Assembly: GCA_963837325.1 (NCBI GenBank)
Contig: CAWIMV010000001.1
Span: 868,001 to 932,000 of the forward strand
DNA from: CAVQKZ01 sp963837325
GTDB lineage: Bacteria > Actinomycetota > Actinomycetes > Mycobacteriales > Jatrophihabitantaceae
Reading direction: 5' to 3'
DNA length: 64,000 nt
The notes beneath the pieces are model-generated. The model was not told where the DNA came from. It saw only the letters and a list, made by a program, of their open reading frames with translations, and did not search any database. This document shows positions 23,798 to 32,344 of this stretch, piece by piece. Positions within the stretch are counted from its first letter, which is position 1, and each line of letters opens with the position of its first letter. The position numbers and the translations under genes are program-made.

Positions 23798-25302
23798 GCG
23801 GCCTGGTCGTCGTCACCGCGTTGCGAAGTGAGTACGCGGCCCTGCGCCAGACGCCTGGCGCCACCGTCGTGCGGTGCGGGATGGGGCCGGACCGGGTGCG
23901 CGCCTGGCTGCCCCAACTCACCGCGCTTCAGCCCGACGCCGTGGTCATCGCGGGTCTGGCCGGCGGCTTGGATCCGTCGCTGCGCCCGGGTGATGTGTTC
24001 ATCGCCAGCGAGGTTCGCGACGAGCACGGCCGCACGCTGCTGCGCGCGGCCGCCCCACTGGTGGCCGAACTGCGCCGCTCGGGCCTGCGGGTGCGAACGG
24101 GCCCGATGGTCAGTTGCGACCACGTGGTGCAAGGCGTCAGGGAACGCGAACGGCTCGCCGCCACCGGCGCCTTGGCCGTCGACATGGAGTCGGCCGCCAT
24201 CGTCCGGGCACTCGGACGCGACGCCGACCGGGTCCCGGTGGCGGTCGTGCGCGTCATCGTCGACACCGCGCACAGTCCCGTCGCACGACTGGCCACCATT
24301 CCGGCCGGCGCTCGCGCGCTGCGCAACCTGCGCCGCACTGCCCCCGCGCTCCGGCGCTGGGCGGCGCTGGCCGGTCCACGCAAGGTCCTGCTCGCCGGAC
24401 CGCGCTCGTTCTGCGCCGGCGTCGAGCGGGCGATCGACATTGTCGAACTGGCTTTGCAGCGCTACCCCCGGCCGGTCTACGTGCGGCGCCAGATCGTGCA
24501 CAACGCTCACGTAGTCGATGACCTGCAGCGTCAAGGTGCCGTGTTCGTCGACGAACTCGACGAGGTGCCCGACGGCACCACTGTGGTGTTCTCCGCACAC
24601 GGCGTCGCACCCGCGGTCCGGGCCGAAGCGGCCCGGCGTGAGTTGAACGTCATCGACGCCACGTGCCCGCTGGTGGCCAAGGTGCACACCGAGGCCCGCC
24701 GCTTCGCGGCCCGGGGCCACACCGTGCTGCTGGTCGGCCACGCCGGGCACGACGAGACCGAGGGCACGCTGGGTGAGGTACCAGGCCGGATCAAGCTGGT
24801 GCAGGACGCGGCTGAAGCCGAGCAGATCCAGCCCGACGATCCCGAACGGGTCGCGGTGTTGCTGCAGACGACGCTCGCCGTCGACGAAGCCGCGCAGACC
24901 GTCGACGTGCTGCGGCGCCGCTTCCCGATGATCGAATCGTCGGCGACCGACGACATCTGTTACGCGACCACGAACCGCCAGCAGGCGGTGCGGGCGATCG
25001 CCTCCGAATCCGACCTGGTCATCGTGCTCGGGTCGACGAACTCGTCCAACTCCCTGCGGTTGGCCGAGGTGGCCCAGCGCTGTGGGGTCCGGGCCCACCT
25101 CGTCGACGACGCGAGTGAAATCCTGCCCGAGTGGCTCGACGGCGCGGCCACCATCGGGATCACGGCGGGTGCATCGGCCCCGCCCCATCTCGTCGACGAG
25201 GTCATCGGCACCCTGCGGGCTCTCGGCCCGGTCGAGGTCACCGAACGAGCCGTCGCTCATGAAGACATCCGATTCACCCTTCCCAAGGGAGTTGCTGGCT
25301 GA
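23794..25302 (+). CDS. HpnG-like nucleoside phosphorylase fused to IspH
   Basis: One uninterrupted 502-residue frame with two enzymes. Residues 1-190 are a phosphorylase/nucleosidase domain of the HpnG type (VIAGLAGGLDPSLRPGDVF at about 51-69, MESAA at 131-135), which removes adenine from adenosylhopane. Residues about 195-502 are a complete IspH (LytB), the 4Fe-4S reductase that makes IPP and DMAPP. Its cluster cysteines are 207 (FCAGV), 291 (ATCPL) and 389 (DICYAT). HNAH at 236-239, SAHG at 267-270, the HDETEG acid near 321 and GSTNSSNS are also present. Both halves look active. Starts ATGA-coupled to shc and ends overlapping hpnH by one base. No internal stop or restart signal between the halves was seen. 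Confidence 0.9.
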   Translation: MSGLVVVTALRSEYAALRQTPGATVVRCGMGPDRVRAWLPQLTALQPDAVVIAGLAGGLDPSLRPGDVFIASEVRDEHGRTLLRAAAPLVAELRRSGLRVRTGPMVSCDHVVQGVRERERLAATGALAVDMESAAIVRALGRDADRVPVAVVRVIVDTAHSPVARLATIPAGARALRNLRRTAPALRRWAALAGPRKVLLAGPRSFCAGVERAIDIVELALQRYPRPVYVRRQIVHNAHVVDDLQRQGAVFVDELDEVPDGTTVVFSAHGVAPAVRAEAARRELNVIDATCPLVAKVHTEARRFAARGHTVLLVGHAGHDETEGTLGEVPGRIKLVQDAAEAEQIQPDDPERVAVLLQTTLAVDEAAQTVDVLRRRFPMIESSATDDICYATTNRQQAVRAIASESDLVIVLGSTNSSNSLRLAEVAQRCGVRAHLVDDASEILPEWLDGAATIGITAGASAPPHLVDEVIGTLRALGPVEVTERAVAHEDIRFTLPKGVAG

Positions 25303-26315
25303 TGGCCGTTCCACTTCGTCAAGGTGCCCGTATCGGCTGGTACCTGTTCTCACAAAAGCTGCGGCGGCGCGAGAAGTTCCCGCTGATCGTCGAGCTCGAG
25401 CCGTTGTTCGCTTGCAACCTCAAGTGCAACGGCTGCGGAAAGATCCAGCAACCGCACGACCTGCTGCGGCAGCGGATGCCGGTCGAGCGGGCCGTCTCGG
25501 CCATCTTGGAGAGCGGTGCGCCGATGGTGTCGATCGCCGGTGGCGAGCCGCTGATGCACCCGCAGATCGACGAGATGGTCAACGAACTGGTCAAGCGCAA
25601 GAAGTACGTCTACCTCTGCACCAACGCCGAGCTCGTCCGCAAGCGCTGGGACAAGTTCAACTTCAAGCCGTCGTCGTACTTCTCGTTCGCGATCCATGTC
25701 GACGGCCTGCGTGAGCGCCACGACGAGTCGGTCGCGAAAGAGGGCGTCTTCGACGAGGCGATCGCCGCGATCAAGTTTCTGAAGGAGAAGGGTTTCCGGG
25801 TCACCACAAACTCCACCTTCTTCAACACCGACACGCCGCAGACGATCATCGACGTGATGAACTTCCTCAACGACGAGGTCGAGGTCGACAGCATGATGCT
25901 CTCGCCGGCCTACGCCTACGAGAAGGCCCCGGATCAGGACCACTTCCTGGGCGTCACCGAGACCCGGGAACTGTTCTCCAAGGCCTTCGCCGGTGGCAAC
26001 CGCAAGCGCTGGCGGCTCAACCACTCACCGTTGTTCCTCGACTTCCTCGAGGGCAAGAAGGACTTCCAGTGCACGGCGTGGGGGATCCCGTCCTACTCGC
26101 TCCTGGGTTGGCAGCGGCCCTGCTATCTAATGGCCGACGGCTACACCAAGACCTACAAGGAGCTCATCGAGACGACGGACTGGGACAAGTACGGCCGGGG
26201 CCGCGACGAGCGCTGCAACAACTGCATGGCGCACTGCGGCTACGAACCGACCGCGGTCCTCGCGACGATGGGCTCGCTCAAAGAGAGTCTGCGGGCGTTG
26301 CGGGAGCAGGGTTGA
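25302..26315 (+). CDS. hpnH: Adenosylhopane synthase, radical SAM protein HpnH
   Basis: A 337-residue radical SAM enzyme. The cluster motif CNLKCNGC has Cys at 38, 42 and 45, followed by SIAGGEPLMHP and, near the C-terminus, RCNNCMAHCGYEP, a Cys set typical of HpnH. The enzyme adds a 5'-deoxyadenosyl group to diploptene, giving adenosylhopane, which the HpnG half of the preceding gene would process. Start overlaps the stop of the fusion gene (TGATG). It ends the operon; its last 38 bases overlap the convergent DMT transporter gene. Confidence 0.95.
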   Translation: MAVPLRQGARIGWYLFSQKLRRREKFPLIVELEPLFACNLKCNGCGKIQQPHDLLRQRMPVERAVSAILESGAPMVSIAGGEPLMHPQIDEMVNELVKRKKYVYLCTNAELVRKRWDKFNFKPSSYFSFAIHVDGLRERHDESVAKEGVFDEAIAAIKFLKEKGFRVTTNSTFFNTDTPQTIIDVMNFLNDEVEVDSMMLSPAYAYEKAPDQDHFLGVTETRELFSKAFAGGNRKRWRLNHSPLFLDFLEGKKDFQCTAWGIPSYSLLGWQRPCYLMADGYTKTYKELIETTDWDKYGRGRDERCNNCMAHCGYEPTAVLATMGSLKESLRALREQG

Positions 26316-27171
26316 TCGGTTCGCACGCGCCGGCCAGGTTGGGCGAGCGACCGATCAGGGCCACGCCCGTCACCATGGCGACGACGCAGATCGATTCGAC
26401 CAGCAGGCCGACCACGCTGACGGACACGACGTCACCGAGCAGGCTGACTCCCAGGGCAATCCCGGCGATCGGCTCGGCCGCGGCGATGGGCGGCAGAGAG
26501 TAGTCCAGGCGGGCGGCCTTGAATGCGCTCTGGGAGAGCAGGATGCCCAGGACCGCGGCCCCGATGACGATGTAGACCCACGGGTTGACGAACACGGTCG
26601 CGATGCCATGCTCGTCGGTAACGACAAGTGCGGCCCGCGTCCCGGTGTCCTGCAGCCCGTACAACAAGCCGGCCCCGGTAGCGAGCAGCACTGACTCCCC
26701 GACCAGGCCGCGCCGTTTGCCGACGGTGACCAGGAGCAGGACCACGCCCACGACCGTGCACACGGCGACCGTGATGACCGCGGGATTGGGGTCGGGCGTG
26801 GGGGAGCTGCGCGGGTTGCCCACCTCGATGAACACGCCGAGGGCGGCCGACAGCACGACGGCGCCGACAACCTCCTGCCAGCGGATGCGCTTGCGCAACA
26901 GTGCGGCGGAGAACGCCAGCGCGAACAGCAGGCTCGTGGACAGCAGCGGTTCGACCAGGGCGACCGTCGCAAGCTGGAGCGCCAAACCAGCCAGCAGCTC
27001 ACCCGCGATCATGGCGCCGATGCCGGCCCACCACATCGGCTTGTGCATGAGGTCCAGCAGCATTCGGAACCGCAACAGCGAGGACAACGGCTCGGTCGCG
27101 GCGACCCGTTGTTGCAGGACGTAGCCGATACCGAGGCTGAGGGCCGCGATGACACCGACGAGGAATACCAC
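26278..27171 (-). CDS. DMT/EamA-superfamily transporter 2
   Basis: A 297-residue membrane protein with about nine to ten hydrophobic segments in two repeats. ALVEPLLSTSLLFAL and AAEPIAGIALGVSL are the repeat signatures seen in actinobacterial EamA-like permeases. Start is a GTG at 27171. It converges on hpnH with a 38-base overlap. Substrate unknown. It has the same build as the DMT protein at 15138-16091; the two enclose the hopanoid locus on the same strand, but sequence identity looks low. A hopanoid link would be pure inference. Confidence 0.78.
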   Translation of the reverse strand: MVFLVGVIAALSLGIGYVLQQRVAATEPLSSLLRFRMLLDLMHKPMWWAGIGAMIAGELLAGLALQLATVALVEPLLSTSLLFALAFSAALLRKRIRWQEVVGAVVLSAALGVFIEVGNPRSSPTPDPNPAVITVAVCTVVGVVLLLVTVGKRRGLVGESVLLATGAGLLYGLQDTGTRAALVVTDEHGIATVFVNPWVYIVIGAAVLGILLSQSAFKAARLDYSLPPIAAAEPIAGIALGVSLLGDVVSVSVVGLLVESICVVAMVTGVALIGRSPNLAGACEPINPAPATPADSL

Positions 27172-27270
27172 CGGTTATGCCCGATGCGCCGGACGAGCAG
27201 GGCCCATGTGGAGATTATGTCGCCGGCTGGCCGACGGATCGCAAAATCCCCGGAATCCGTTCGCCAGTTC

Positions 27271-27582
27271 TCAGGCGGCGACGCCGATGCGGTCGTGCTT
27301 GCGGGGACGGCCGCGGGGCCGCTTGTGCGCGATGATGACGCCGCGCTCAATGATCTGGCCGCCCCAAACGCCCCACTGCTCGCCCCTCGAGAGAGCGCCG
27401 GCCAGGCATGCTCGCATCGCCGGGCAGTCTTGGCAGAGAGCCTTCGCACGCTCCATATCCGCGGGCCGGTCGGCGAACCAGAGGTCCGGGTCGTGCACCC
27501 GGCAGGGCAGGTCGTCCGGGCAATCCTTGGACAGCGGGTCCAAGAGTTCGGCGGTGGCCGCTGGGGCGAGATGGGCGTTCAC
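27271..27582 (-). CDS. whiB7: WhiB7-type iron-sulfur transcription regulator
   Basis: A 103-residue WhiB protein. [4Fe-4S] cluster ligands are probably Cys 27, 50, 53 and 59 (CX2CX5C at the end), followed by the GVWGG turn at 71-75 and an AT-hook RGRPRK at 90-95, the combination that marks WhiB7. DPDLWFAD is also shared with mycobacterial WhiB7. WhiB7 partners the principal sigma factor to switch on intrinsic antibiotic resistance genes. I chose the GTG at 27582 because GGAGG (27588-27592) lies five bases upstream. A longer reading from an ATG at 27642 has no good ribosome site. The leader up to the riboswitch region is long, as in mycobacterial whiB7, but a regulatory upstream ORF could not be assigned with confidence. 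Confidence 0.85.
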   Translation of the reverse strand: MNAHLAPAATAELLDPLSKDCPDDLPCRVHDPDLWFADRPADMERAKALCQDCPAMRACLAGALSRGEQWGVWGGQIIERGVIIAHKRPRGRPRKHDRIGVAA

Positions 27583-27775
27583 GATGTCCTCCGGATTCTT
27601 GCTGACCCGGCTGACTCTCGTCCTAAGGTGCGACAACGACATCGGGACTTTTCCTAGGTACCGGCCCGCCGGCGCACGCCCCGCGGCCTAGGGATCACTA
27701 GCCTTCCGGCACCAGGCCGAACTCTCGGAGCGAATAAAGTGAAATCGACGTTAAGTTTGGGTAGTAGACTGGTTC

Positions 27776-27880
27776 GGGGCCAGGCTCGCGAGAGCCCGGC
27801 CCCGACAAAGGCACACCCGTCGCAAGGCGGGGCCGCAAAGCCACGGGACCCATGGGTCAGCCGGGCCGCCAATGGACGGA
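27776..27880 (+). promoter_or_regulatory. Probable cyclic di-GMP-I (GEMM) riboswitch
   Basis: The stretch folds like the c-di-GMP-I aptamer. P1 is CGGCCC (27797-27802) with GGGCCG (27863-27868). The first hairpin CCCGTC-GCAA-GGCGGG (27816-27831) is capped by a GNRA loop. The conserved internal GCAAAGCC (27835-27842) follows, then a second hairpin GACCC-AT-GGGTC (27847-27858). The ribosome site GGACGGA (27874-27880) lies directly after P1, and the ATG of a GGDEF-EAL gene is at 27890, so control at translation is plausible. Aligned by eye to the Vibrio Vc2 aptamer, the G20, A47 and C92 ligand positions appear kept. Upstream, GGGGCC (27776-27781) can instead pair with GGCCCC (27798-27803) around a GGCTC-GCGA-GAGCC hairpin, which would block P1. 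Confidence 0.75.
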
Positions 27881-27889
27881 ACGTGACCG

Positions 27890-30244
27890 ATGAGTCTCAC
27901 CCCCTGGGTCCGCGCGACCGTCGCCGCACTCCGCGGGGGCCTGGGTCGGCCCGAAGGCATCATGGCCGGCACGCGGTGGTTGTTCGCCGGATTGCCCCTG
28001 GCCGCCCTGATCATCACTCTGCCGGTGGCGTTCGCCGGCTCGCACGGTGACGTCTGGCGGCTGACGCTGCTGTTCCTCGCCGTGACTGTGCTCGCCGGTT
28101 CCTGCGTTGCGACGTACCTGCGCGAGCGGGTGCTGCTCGGAATGGATCTGCTGGACGCGGCCGCAATCACCGGCGTGGCCCTCGCGTGCCCGGACCCTTC
28201 CGCCGTGTTCGGGATCGCCTTCGCCGGCCTGTGGTACCGCGCCTTCTACGGCACGATGCGCCAATCGCTGACCCGCTCGGTGTACTACGCCGTCGCGATC
28301 ACGGCCGCAGTGCCGCTGTGGACGCTCGTCCCCGGGCACCCGCCCACACCGGCTGTCGGGCCATTGCTCGGCACGTTTCCGATCATGTTCCTCATGGTGA
28401 TCGTGGCCCGTCAGTTCGGCGGCAGCCTGCGGGCCCGCGAACGGGGCCTGCGCCGGAACGCGGCATTGGCCGCCGCCGGTACCCAGCTACTGGAGTTCAC
28501 CGATGCCGGTTCGATCTGGGCGATGGCCTGGACGACGTTGGACGAGATCTGCGCCGCGACAGCGGGTATGCGGATCCTGAAGGTCGTACGCGAGGCCGAT
28601 CTGTTGCAGGTCGAGGCAACGGCCGGAGAGTTCGCGTCGGTTCCGCCCAGCGTCCCCGGCGACGTCATCGCCGCGCCCGCAGGGGCAGACGGCCTCGTCA
28701 GCGATCCGGCGCCGTTCGACGCGGCAGTCGGAGCGGCCGTCGAATGGGTCTGCATCGGCCTCAGTGAGCAGGCAGCCGAAGGGTGGATGGTCGTCGGTGT
28801 CCAGAAGAAGACGCCGGCCGAGGCCCTGCTGGCCGTTCGTAGTCTGGTCAACCAGGTGACGCTGGCGCTGCGCAACAGCGACGTCCACCAGGAGTTGACG
28901 ATGCAGGCGCGGGTCGACGCGCTCACCGGCTTGGCTAACCGCGCCGCGTTCACGGGCGAACTCGCGACCAACCTGGCCAACGGCGGTCGGAAGTGGAGCG
29001 GCCATGTGCTGTTCCTCGACCTCGACGACTTCAAGGACGTCAACGATGTCCTCGGCCACCGGGCCGGTGACGACGTGCTGATCGAAGTGGGTGATCGGCT
29101 GCGCCGGTGCACCCGCCCGGACGACATGTGTGCCCGACTCGGCGGCGACGAATTCGCGGTCGTGCTGCGCGGTACGACCGAGGAAGAGGCTGTGGCCGTT
29201 GCCCAGCGGATGGTCGCGGCCATCGCTGAGCCCATTGACGTCAACGGGCAGATGGCTCACGTCGGGGCCAGCATCGGTGTTGCGGCCGGCACACCGCTGA
29301 TGCAGATGGAGGAGCTGGTTCATCAGGCCGATGTCGCAATGTATGCGGCCAAGGGCTACGGCAAGGGGCGGATCCAGGTGTTCAACTCCGGCCTGCTCCA
29401 GGCCGATACCTACCGGGCGTCGTTCGAGTCCCAGCTGGCCCGGGCGACCGACGCGGGCGAACTCGTCGTGCACTACCAACCGATCCTCGCGGTGGCCGAC
29501 TTCCGGTGCATTGCCGTCGAGGCCTTGGTCCGCTGGCAGCATCCGCAGCAAGGCCTGCTCGAGCCGGAAAAGTTCATCGAGATCGCCGAGCGCACTGGCG
29601 CCATCGGCGCGATCGGGGCGTTCGTACTGGAGCAGGCGTGTGCTGAGGCGGCCAGCTGGCACCGCGCGGATTCAGCCTCGCCGGTCGTGATGCACGTCAA
29701 TGTCTCGGCCAATCAGCTCGACGACGACCGCTTCGTCGACCTGGTCGAGCGGTGCCTCGAGGAACACGCCGTCCCGCCGGAGCAGCTCGTCCTCGAGCTG
29801 ACCGAAACGGTCGGGCTCAATTCGCCCGCGGCGATCCAGCGCCTGAAGAGCCTTGCCGGCTTGGGCGTCGGGATCGCCATCGACGACTTCGGCACCGGCT
29901 ATTCGTCCCTCACCACGCTGCGCGCCTTGCCCGTCAGCGTCATTAAGCTGGACCGCAGCTTCATCGCCGGGGCACTGGACAACGCGTTCGACCGGACGGT
30001 TATCGAAGCAATCGTGCGGATGAGCTCGCAATTGGGCCTGCTCACCATCGCCGAAGGGATCGAGCGACTCGACCAGCAGCATTTCCTGGAGGAGATCGGC
30101 TGCCAAGCCGTGCAGGGCTACCTGTACCTGCGAGCCGTGCCCACGCCCCTGATCGGGGCCTGGCTACGCAACAACCTGAGCAATCTCGGTACCCGGGCAC
30201 CAGCAGAAAGCTCACTGGCGGGGGTTGCCGCGTTTGAGCAGTAA
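27890..30244 (+). CDS. Membrane GGDEF-EAL protein (c-di-GMP synthesis/breakdown)
   Basis: A 784-residue protein. Residues about 25-175 hold four to six hydrophobic segments. A GAF-like sensor region (about 190-330) follows, then a GGDEF domain with intact GGDEF at 418-422, and an EAL domain with EALVRW from 544, ELTET, DDFGTGYSS and AEGIE. Both catalytic motifs are complete, so it could act as cyclase, phosphodiesterase or both. It starts 10 bases after the ribosome site that follows a probable c-di-GMP riboswitch, suggesting feedback by its own product. The late QGYLYLRAVP replaces the more common QGYLFSKP-type ending but should not abolish the fold. Confidence 0.93.
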   Translation: MSLTPWVRATVAALRGGLGRPEGIMAGTRWLFAGLPLAALIITLPVAFAGSHGDVWRLTLLFLAVTVLAGSCVATYLRERVLLGMDLLDAAAITGVALACPDPSAVFGIAFAGLWYRAFYGTMRQSLTRSVYYAVAITAAVPLWTLVPGHPPTPAVGPLLGTFPIMFLMVIVARQFGGSLRARERGLRRNAALAAAGTQLLEFTDAGSIWAMAWTTLDEICAATAGMRILKVVREADLLQVEATAGEFASVPPSVPGDVIAAPAGADGLVSDPAPFDAAVGAAVEWVCIGLSEQAAEGWMVVGVQKKTPAEALLAVRSLVNQVTLALRNSDVHQELTMQARVDALTGLANRAAFTGELATNLANGGRKWSGHVLFLDLDDFKDVNDVLGHRAGDDVLIEVGDRLRRCTRPDDMCARLGGDEFAVVLRGTTEEEAVAVAQRMVAAIAEPIDVNGQMAHVGASIGVAAGTPLMQMEELVHQADVAMYAAKGYGKGRIQVFNSGLLQADTYRASFESQLARATDAGELVVHYQPILAVADFRCIAVEALVRWQHPQQGLLEPEKFIEIAERTGAIGAIGAFVLEQACAEAASWHRADSASPVVMHVNVSANQLDDDRFVDLVERCLEEHAVPPEQLVLELTETVGLNSPAAIQRLKSLAGLGVGIAIDDFGTGYSSLTTLRALPVSVIKLDRSFIAGALDNAFDRTVIEAIVRMSSQLGLLTIAEGIERLDQQHFLEEIGCQAVQGYLYLRAVPTPLIGAWLRNNLSNLGTRAPAESSLAGVAAFEQ

Positions 30245-30348
30245 GCTGGCGCTGCTGAGATTCCAGCCGGTCCAGAAGCGAACCATAAGGGGCGCTGCGA
30301 GTAATCGCTCACGCTGGGCACATCCGGTGATCCACGGTCAGGATCACC

Positions 30349-31059
30349 ATGACCTTGCTCTCGCAGGCCCGCGGTATCGGATACGGCTCGATACCGCGTT
30401 GGACGCTGCTTTCCGCGTTCTTGGCTCCCGCTTCTCTGGTGGCGTGCTGGATTGTCGCCGGAATGGTCCAGCGCGGCGGCTACAACGCGGCTCAGCAAAC
30501 GATGAGCGTGCTGGCAGGGGACACCGCGTCTCATCCGTGGATCATGACCGCGGGGCTGTATTCGGTCGGAACGTTCCAGATCGTGACGGCGTTCGGCCTG
30601 TCGATCGGGCGGCCGAAGGCCCGCATGCTGCTCGCGATCGGCGGGCTGACCGGACTGGGCGTGGCCAGCTTTCCCCAAACGCAGCACGGCGGTGCGACTG
30701 CGATCCATCTGGCATTCGCCACCGCGAGTGTCAGCCTGCTGGCGGTGTGGCCGGCGACAATCGGTTCCCGCGGCCACTCGCGCCCCCTGGTCCTGAGCGT
30801 CCGGGGTTCGCTGCTGGCGACGCTGGTGTTTGTCGGTTTGCTGGCCTGGCTCTTCGCGGCAGCGCACGGCGGCGGCGCGCTGGGCGTGGCGGAACGGGTG
30901 GACACCGCCATCGAGAACTCGTGGCCGCTCGTCGTCGTCCTTGCGGTGCGCCGGGCGTCAGGTGCGCAGCGGCGCGAGGTTTCCGGCTTCCTCGATGCCG
31001 CGACGGATTGGCACCCGTACCAGCAGCAGGAAGCCGACCACAAAGAAAACCACCAATGA
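30349..31059 (+). CDS. DUF998 membrane protein 1
   Basis: A 236-residue membrane protein with six hydrophobic segments and the DUF998 layout (QQTMSVLAG at about 50-58, FPQTQHGGATAIHLAFA near 112). Function of the family is unknown. It is similar in build to the DUF998 protein at 32973-33686. Its last 102 bases overlap the convergent MFS gene. The C-terminal 30 residues (charged, rich in Gln and His) come from this overlap and extend beyond the paralogue's end, suggesting the ancestral stop was lost. Start at ATG 30349. Confidence 0.75.
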   Translation: MTLLSQARGIGYGSIPRWTLLSAFLAPASLVACWIVAGMVQRGGYNAAQQTMSVLAGDTASHPWIMTAGLYSVGTFQIVTAFGLSIGRPKARMLLAIGGLTGLGVASFPQTQHGGATAIHLAFATASVSLLAVWPATIGSRGHSRPLVLSVRGSLLATLVFVGLLAWLFAAAHGGGALGVAERVDTAIENSWPLVVVLAVRRASGAQRREVSGFLDAATDWHPYQQQEADHKENHQ

Positions 31060-32259
31060 GATCAGGGCGGTGCGGTAGCTGCCGGTGTTCTGGTACGCGA
31101 GACCGAACAGCAGCGGGCCGAGCCAGCTGGTTCCCGCGTCGCTGATCTCGTAGAAACCGAAGTAGCGTGCCTCAGATCCGGACGGGATCAGCCGGGAGAA
31201 CACCGAGCGCGACAGCGCCTGGCTGCCGCCGAGAACGAGGGCGATCAGCGTCGCCAGCGCAAAGAACTGCAACGGCATGCGCGCTTGGATGAGGTAGCCG
31301 AAGCCGATTGCCACCAGCCAGACGAGCAGCGATCCCAGGATGACGCGCTTGGCCCCCCATCGCCCGGCCAGCCGGCCGAGCCACACGGCACCGACGTAGG
31401 CGATGAACTGCACCAGCAGGATCCCCAGCAGGAGCGTCGTATCTGACAGCTTGAGCTCCTTGTCGCCGTACTGAGCCGACACGGTCGTGACCGTCTGGAT
31501 GCCGTCGTTGTAGACCAGGAATGCAATGAGGAAGGCCAGCGTCACCGGATAGCGCCGCAGCTCGCGAAGGGTCCCGGCTGCCTGTCTGAAGCCGGCCGCG
31601 AGTACCGAGCCGCCCGCGGGCGGCTCGATAACCGTGCTGTGCTTGTCAAGCAGCCGCAGGGGCACGATCGAGAAGGCCGCCCACCAGATTCCCGACGCGC
31701 ACAGGGCCAGGCGGGCCAGCAGAGCGGTGTCGTGCAGAACAGTGCTGACGAGGAATGCGACCGCCAGCAAGAGGCCGCCGCCGAGGTAGGCCACCCCCCA
31801 GCCCACCGACGAGACATGATCACGCTCGTCATGCGTGGACAGGTCCGGCAGCATCGAGTAGAAGACGACCACCGAGCAGCTGTAGGCGATGAAGGCGAGC
31901 GCGTACAGCCCGGCGCCGAGCTGCCAGGCCGTGCGCGTGACCCCGAGCATCGCGACACAAGCGGCTGCGCCGGTCCAGCCGAAGCCGAGCATCATGTCGC
32001 GCTTGCGTCCGCTGCGATCGGCAATGGCGCCGACGACGGGCATGATCACGATGAGCAGGACGGTGCAGGCGCTGACGTCGAAGACGAACAGGCTGCCGGG
32101 CGCTATGGGGACGCCGAGCACGTGCACGCGGCCGTGCTTGCCGACCGAGTTCTCGGCCACCTTGGTCAGGTAGCGGGACATGAAGACGGTGGTGACCAAC
32201 GTCGGGAACACGTGATTGGCCCAGCCGTAGGCGTACCAGCCCTTGCGCTGCGGATCCAC
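30958..32259 (-). CDS. UMF1/Atg22-like MFS transporter
   Basis: A 433-residue, 12-segment major facilitator of the UMF1 (Atg22-like) group. AYGWANHVFPTLVTTVF at about 10-26 is the family's opening, PVVGAIADRSGRKR near 75 the first-loop MFS motif, and GGSQALSRSVFSRLIP near 340 a UMF1 mark. Bacterial members are poorly characterised; some are thought to export amino acids or peptides. Start at ATG 32259. The 3' end overlaps the convergent DUF998 gene by 102 bases, unusually long for two intact genes. No operon partner on the same strand. Confidence 0.87.
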   Translation of the reverse strand: MDPQRKGWYAYGWANHVFPTLVTTVFMSRYLTKVAENSVGKHGRVHVLGVPIAPGSLFVFDVSACTVLLIVIMPVVGAIADRSGRKRDMMLGFGWTGAAACVAMLGVTRTAWQLGAGLYALAFIAYSCSVVVFYSMLPDLSTHDERDHVSSVGWGVAYLGGGLLLAVAFLVSTVLHDTALLARLALCASGIWWAAFSIVPLRLLDKHSTVIEPPAGGSVLAAGFRQAAGTLRELRRYPVTLAFLIAFLVYNDGIQTVTTVSAQYGDKELKLSDTTLLLGILLVQFIAYVGAVWLGRLAGRWGAKRVILGSLLVWLVAIGFGYLIQARMPLQFFALATLIALVLGGSQALSRSVFSRLIPSGSEARYFGFYEISDAGTSWLGPLLFGLAYQNTGSYRTALISLVVFFVVGFLLLVRVPIRRGIEEAGNLAPLRT

Positions 32260-32344
32260 ATGGACGTTGTACCAGCGTTATAGCCGCCGCCGGTGTATTG
32301 GTAGGGCGATCCGTAGCCCGCGTACGCTGGGATGGGAGGCGATT

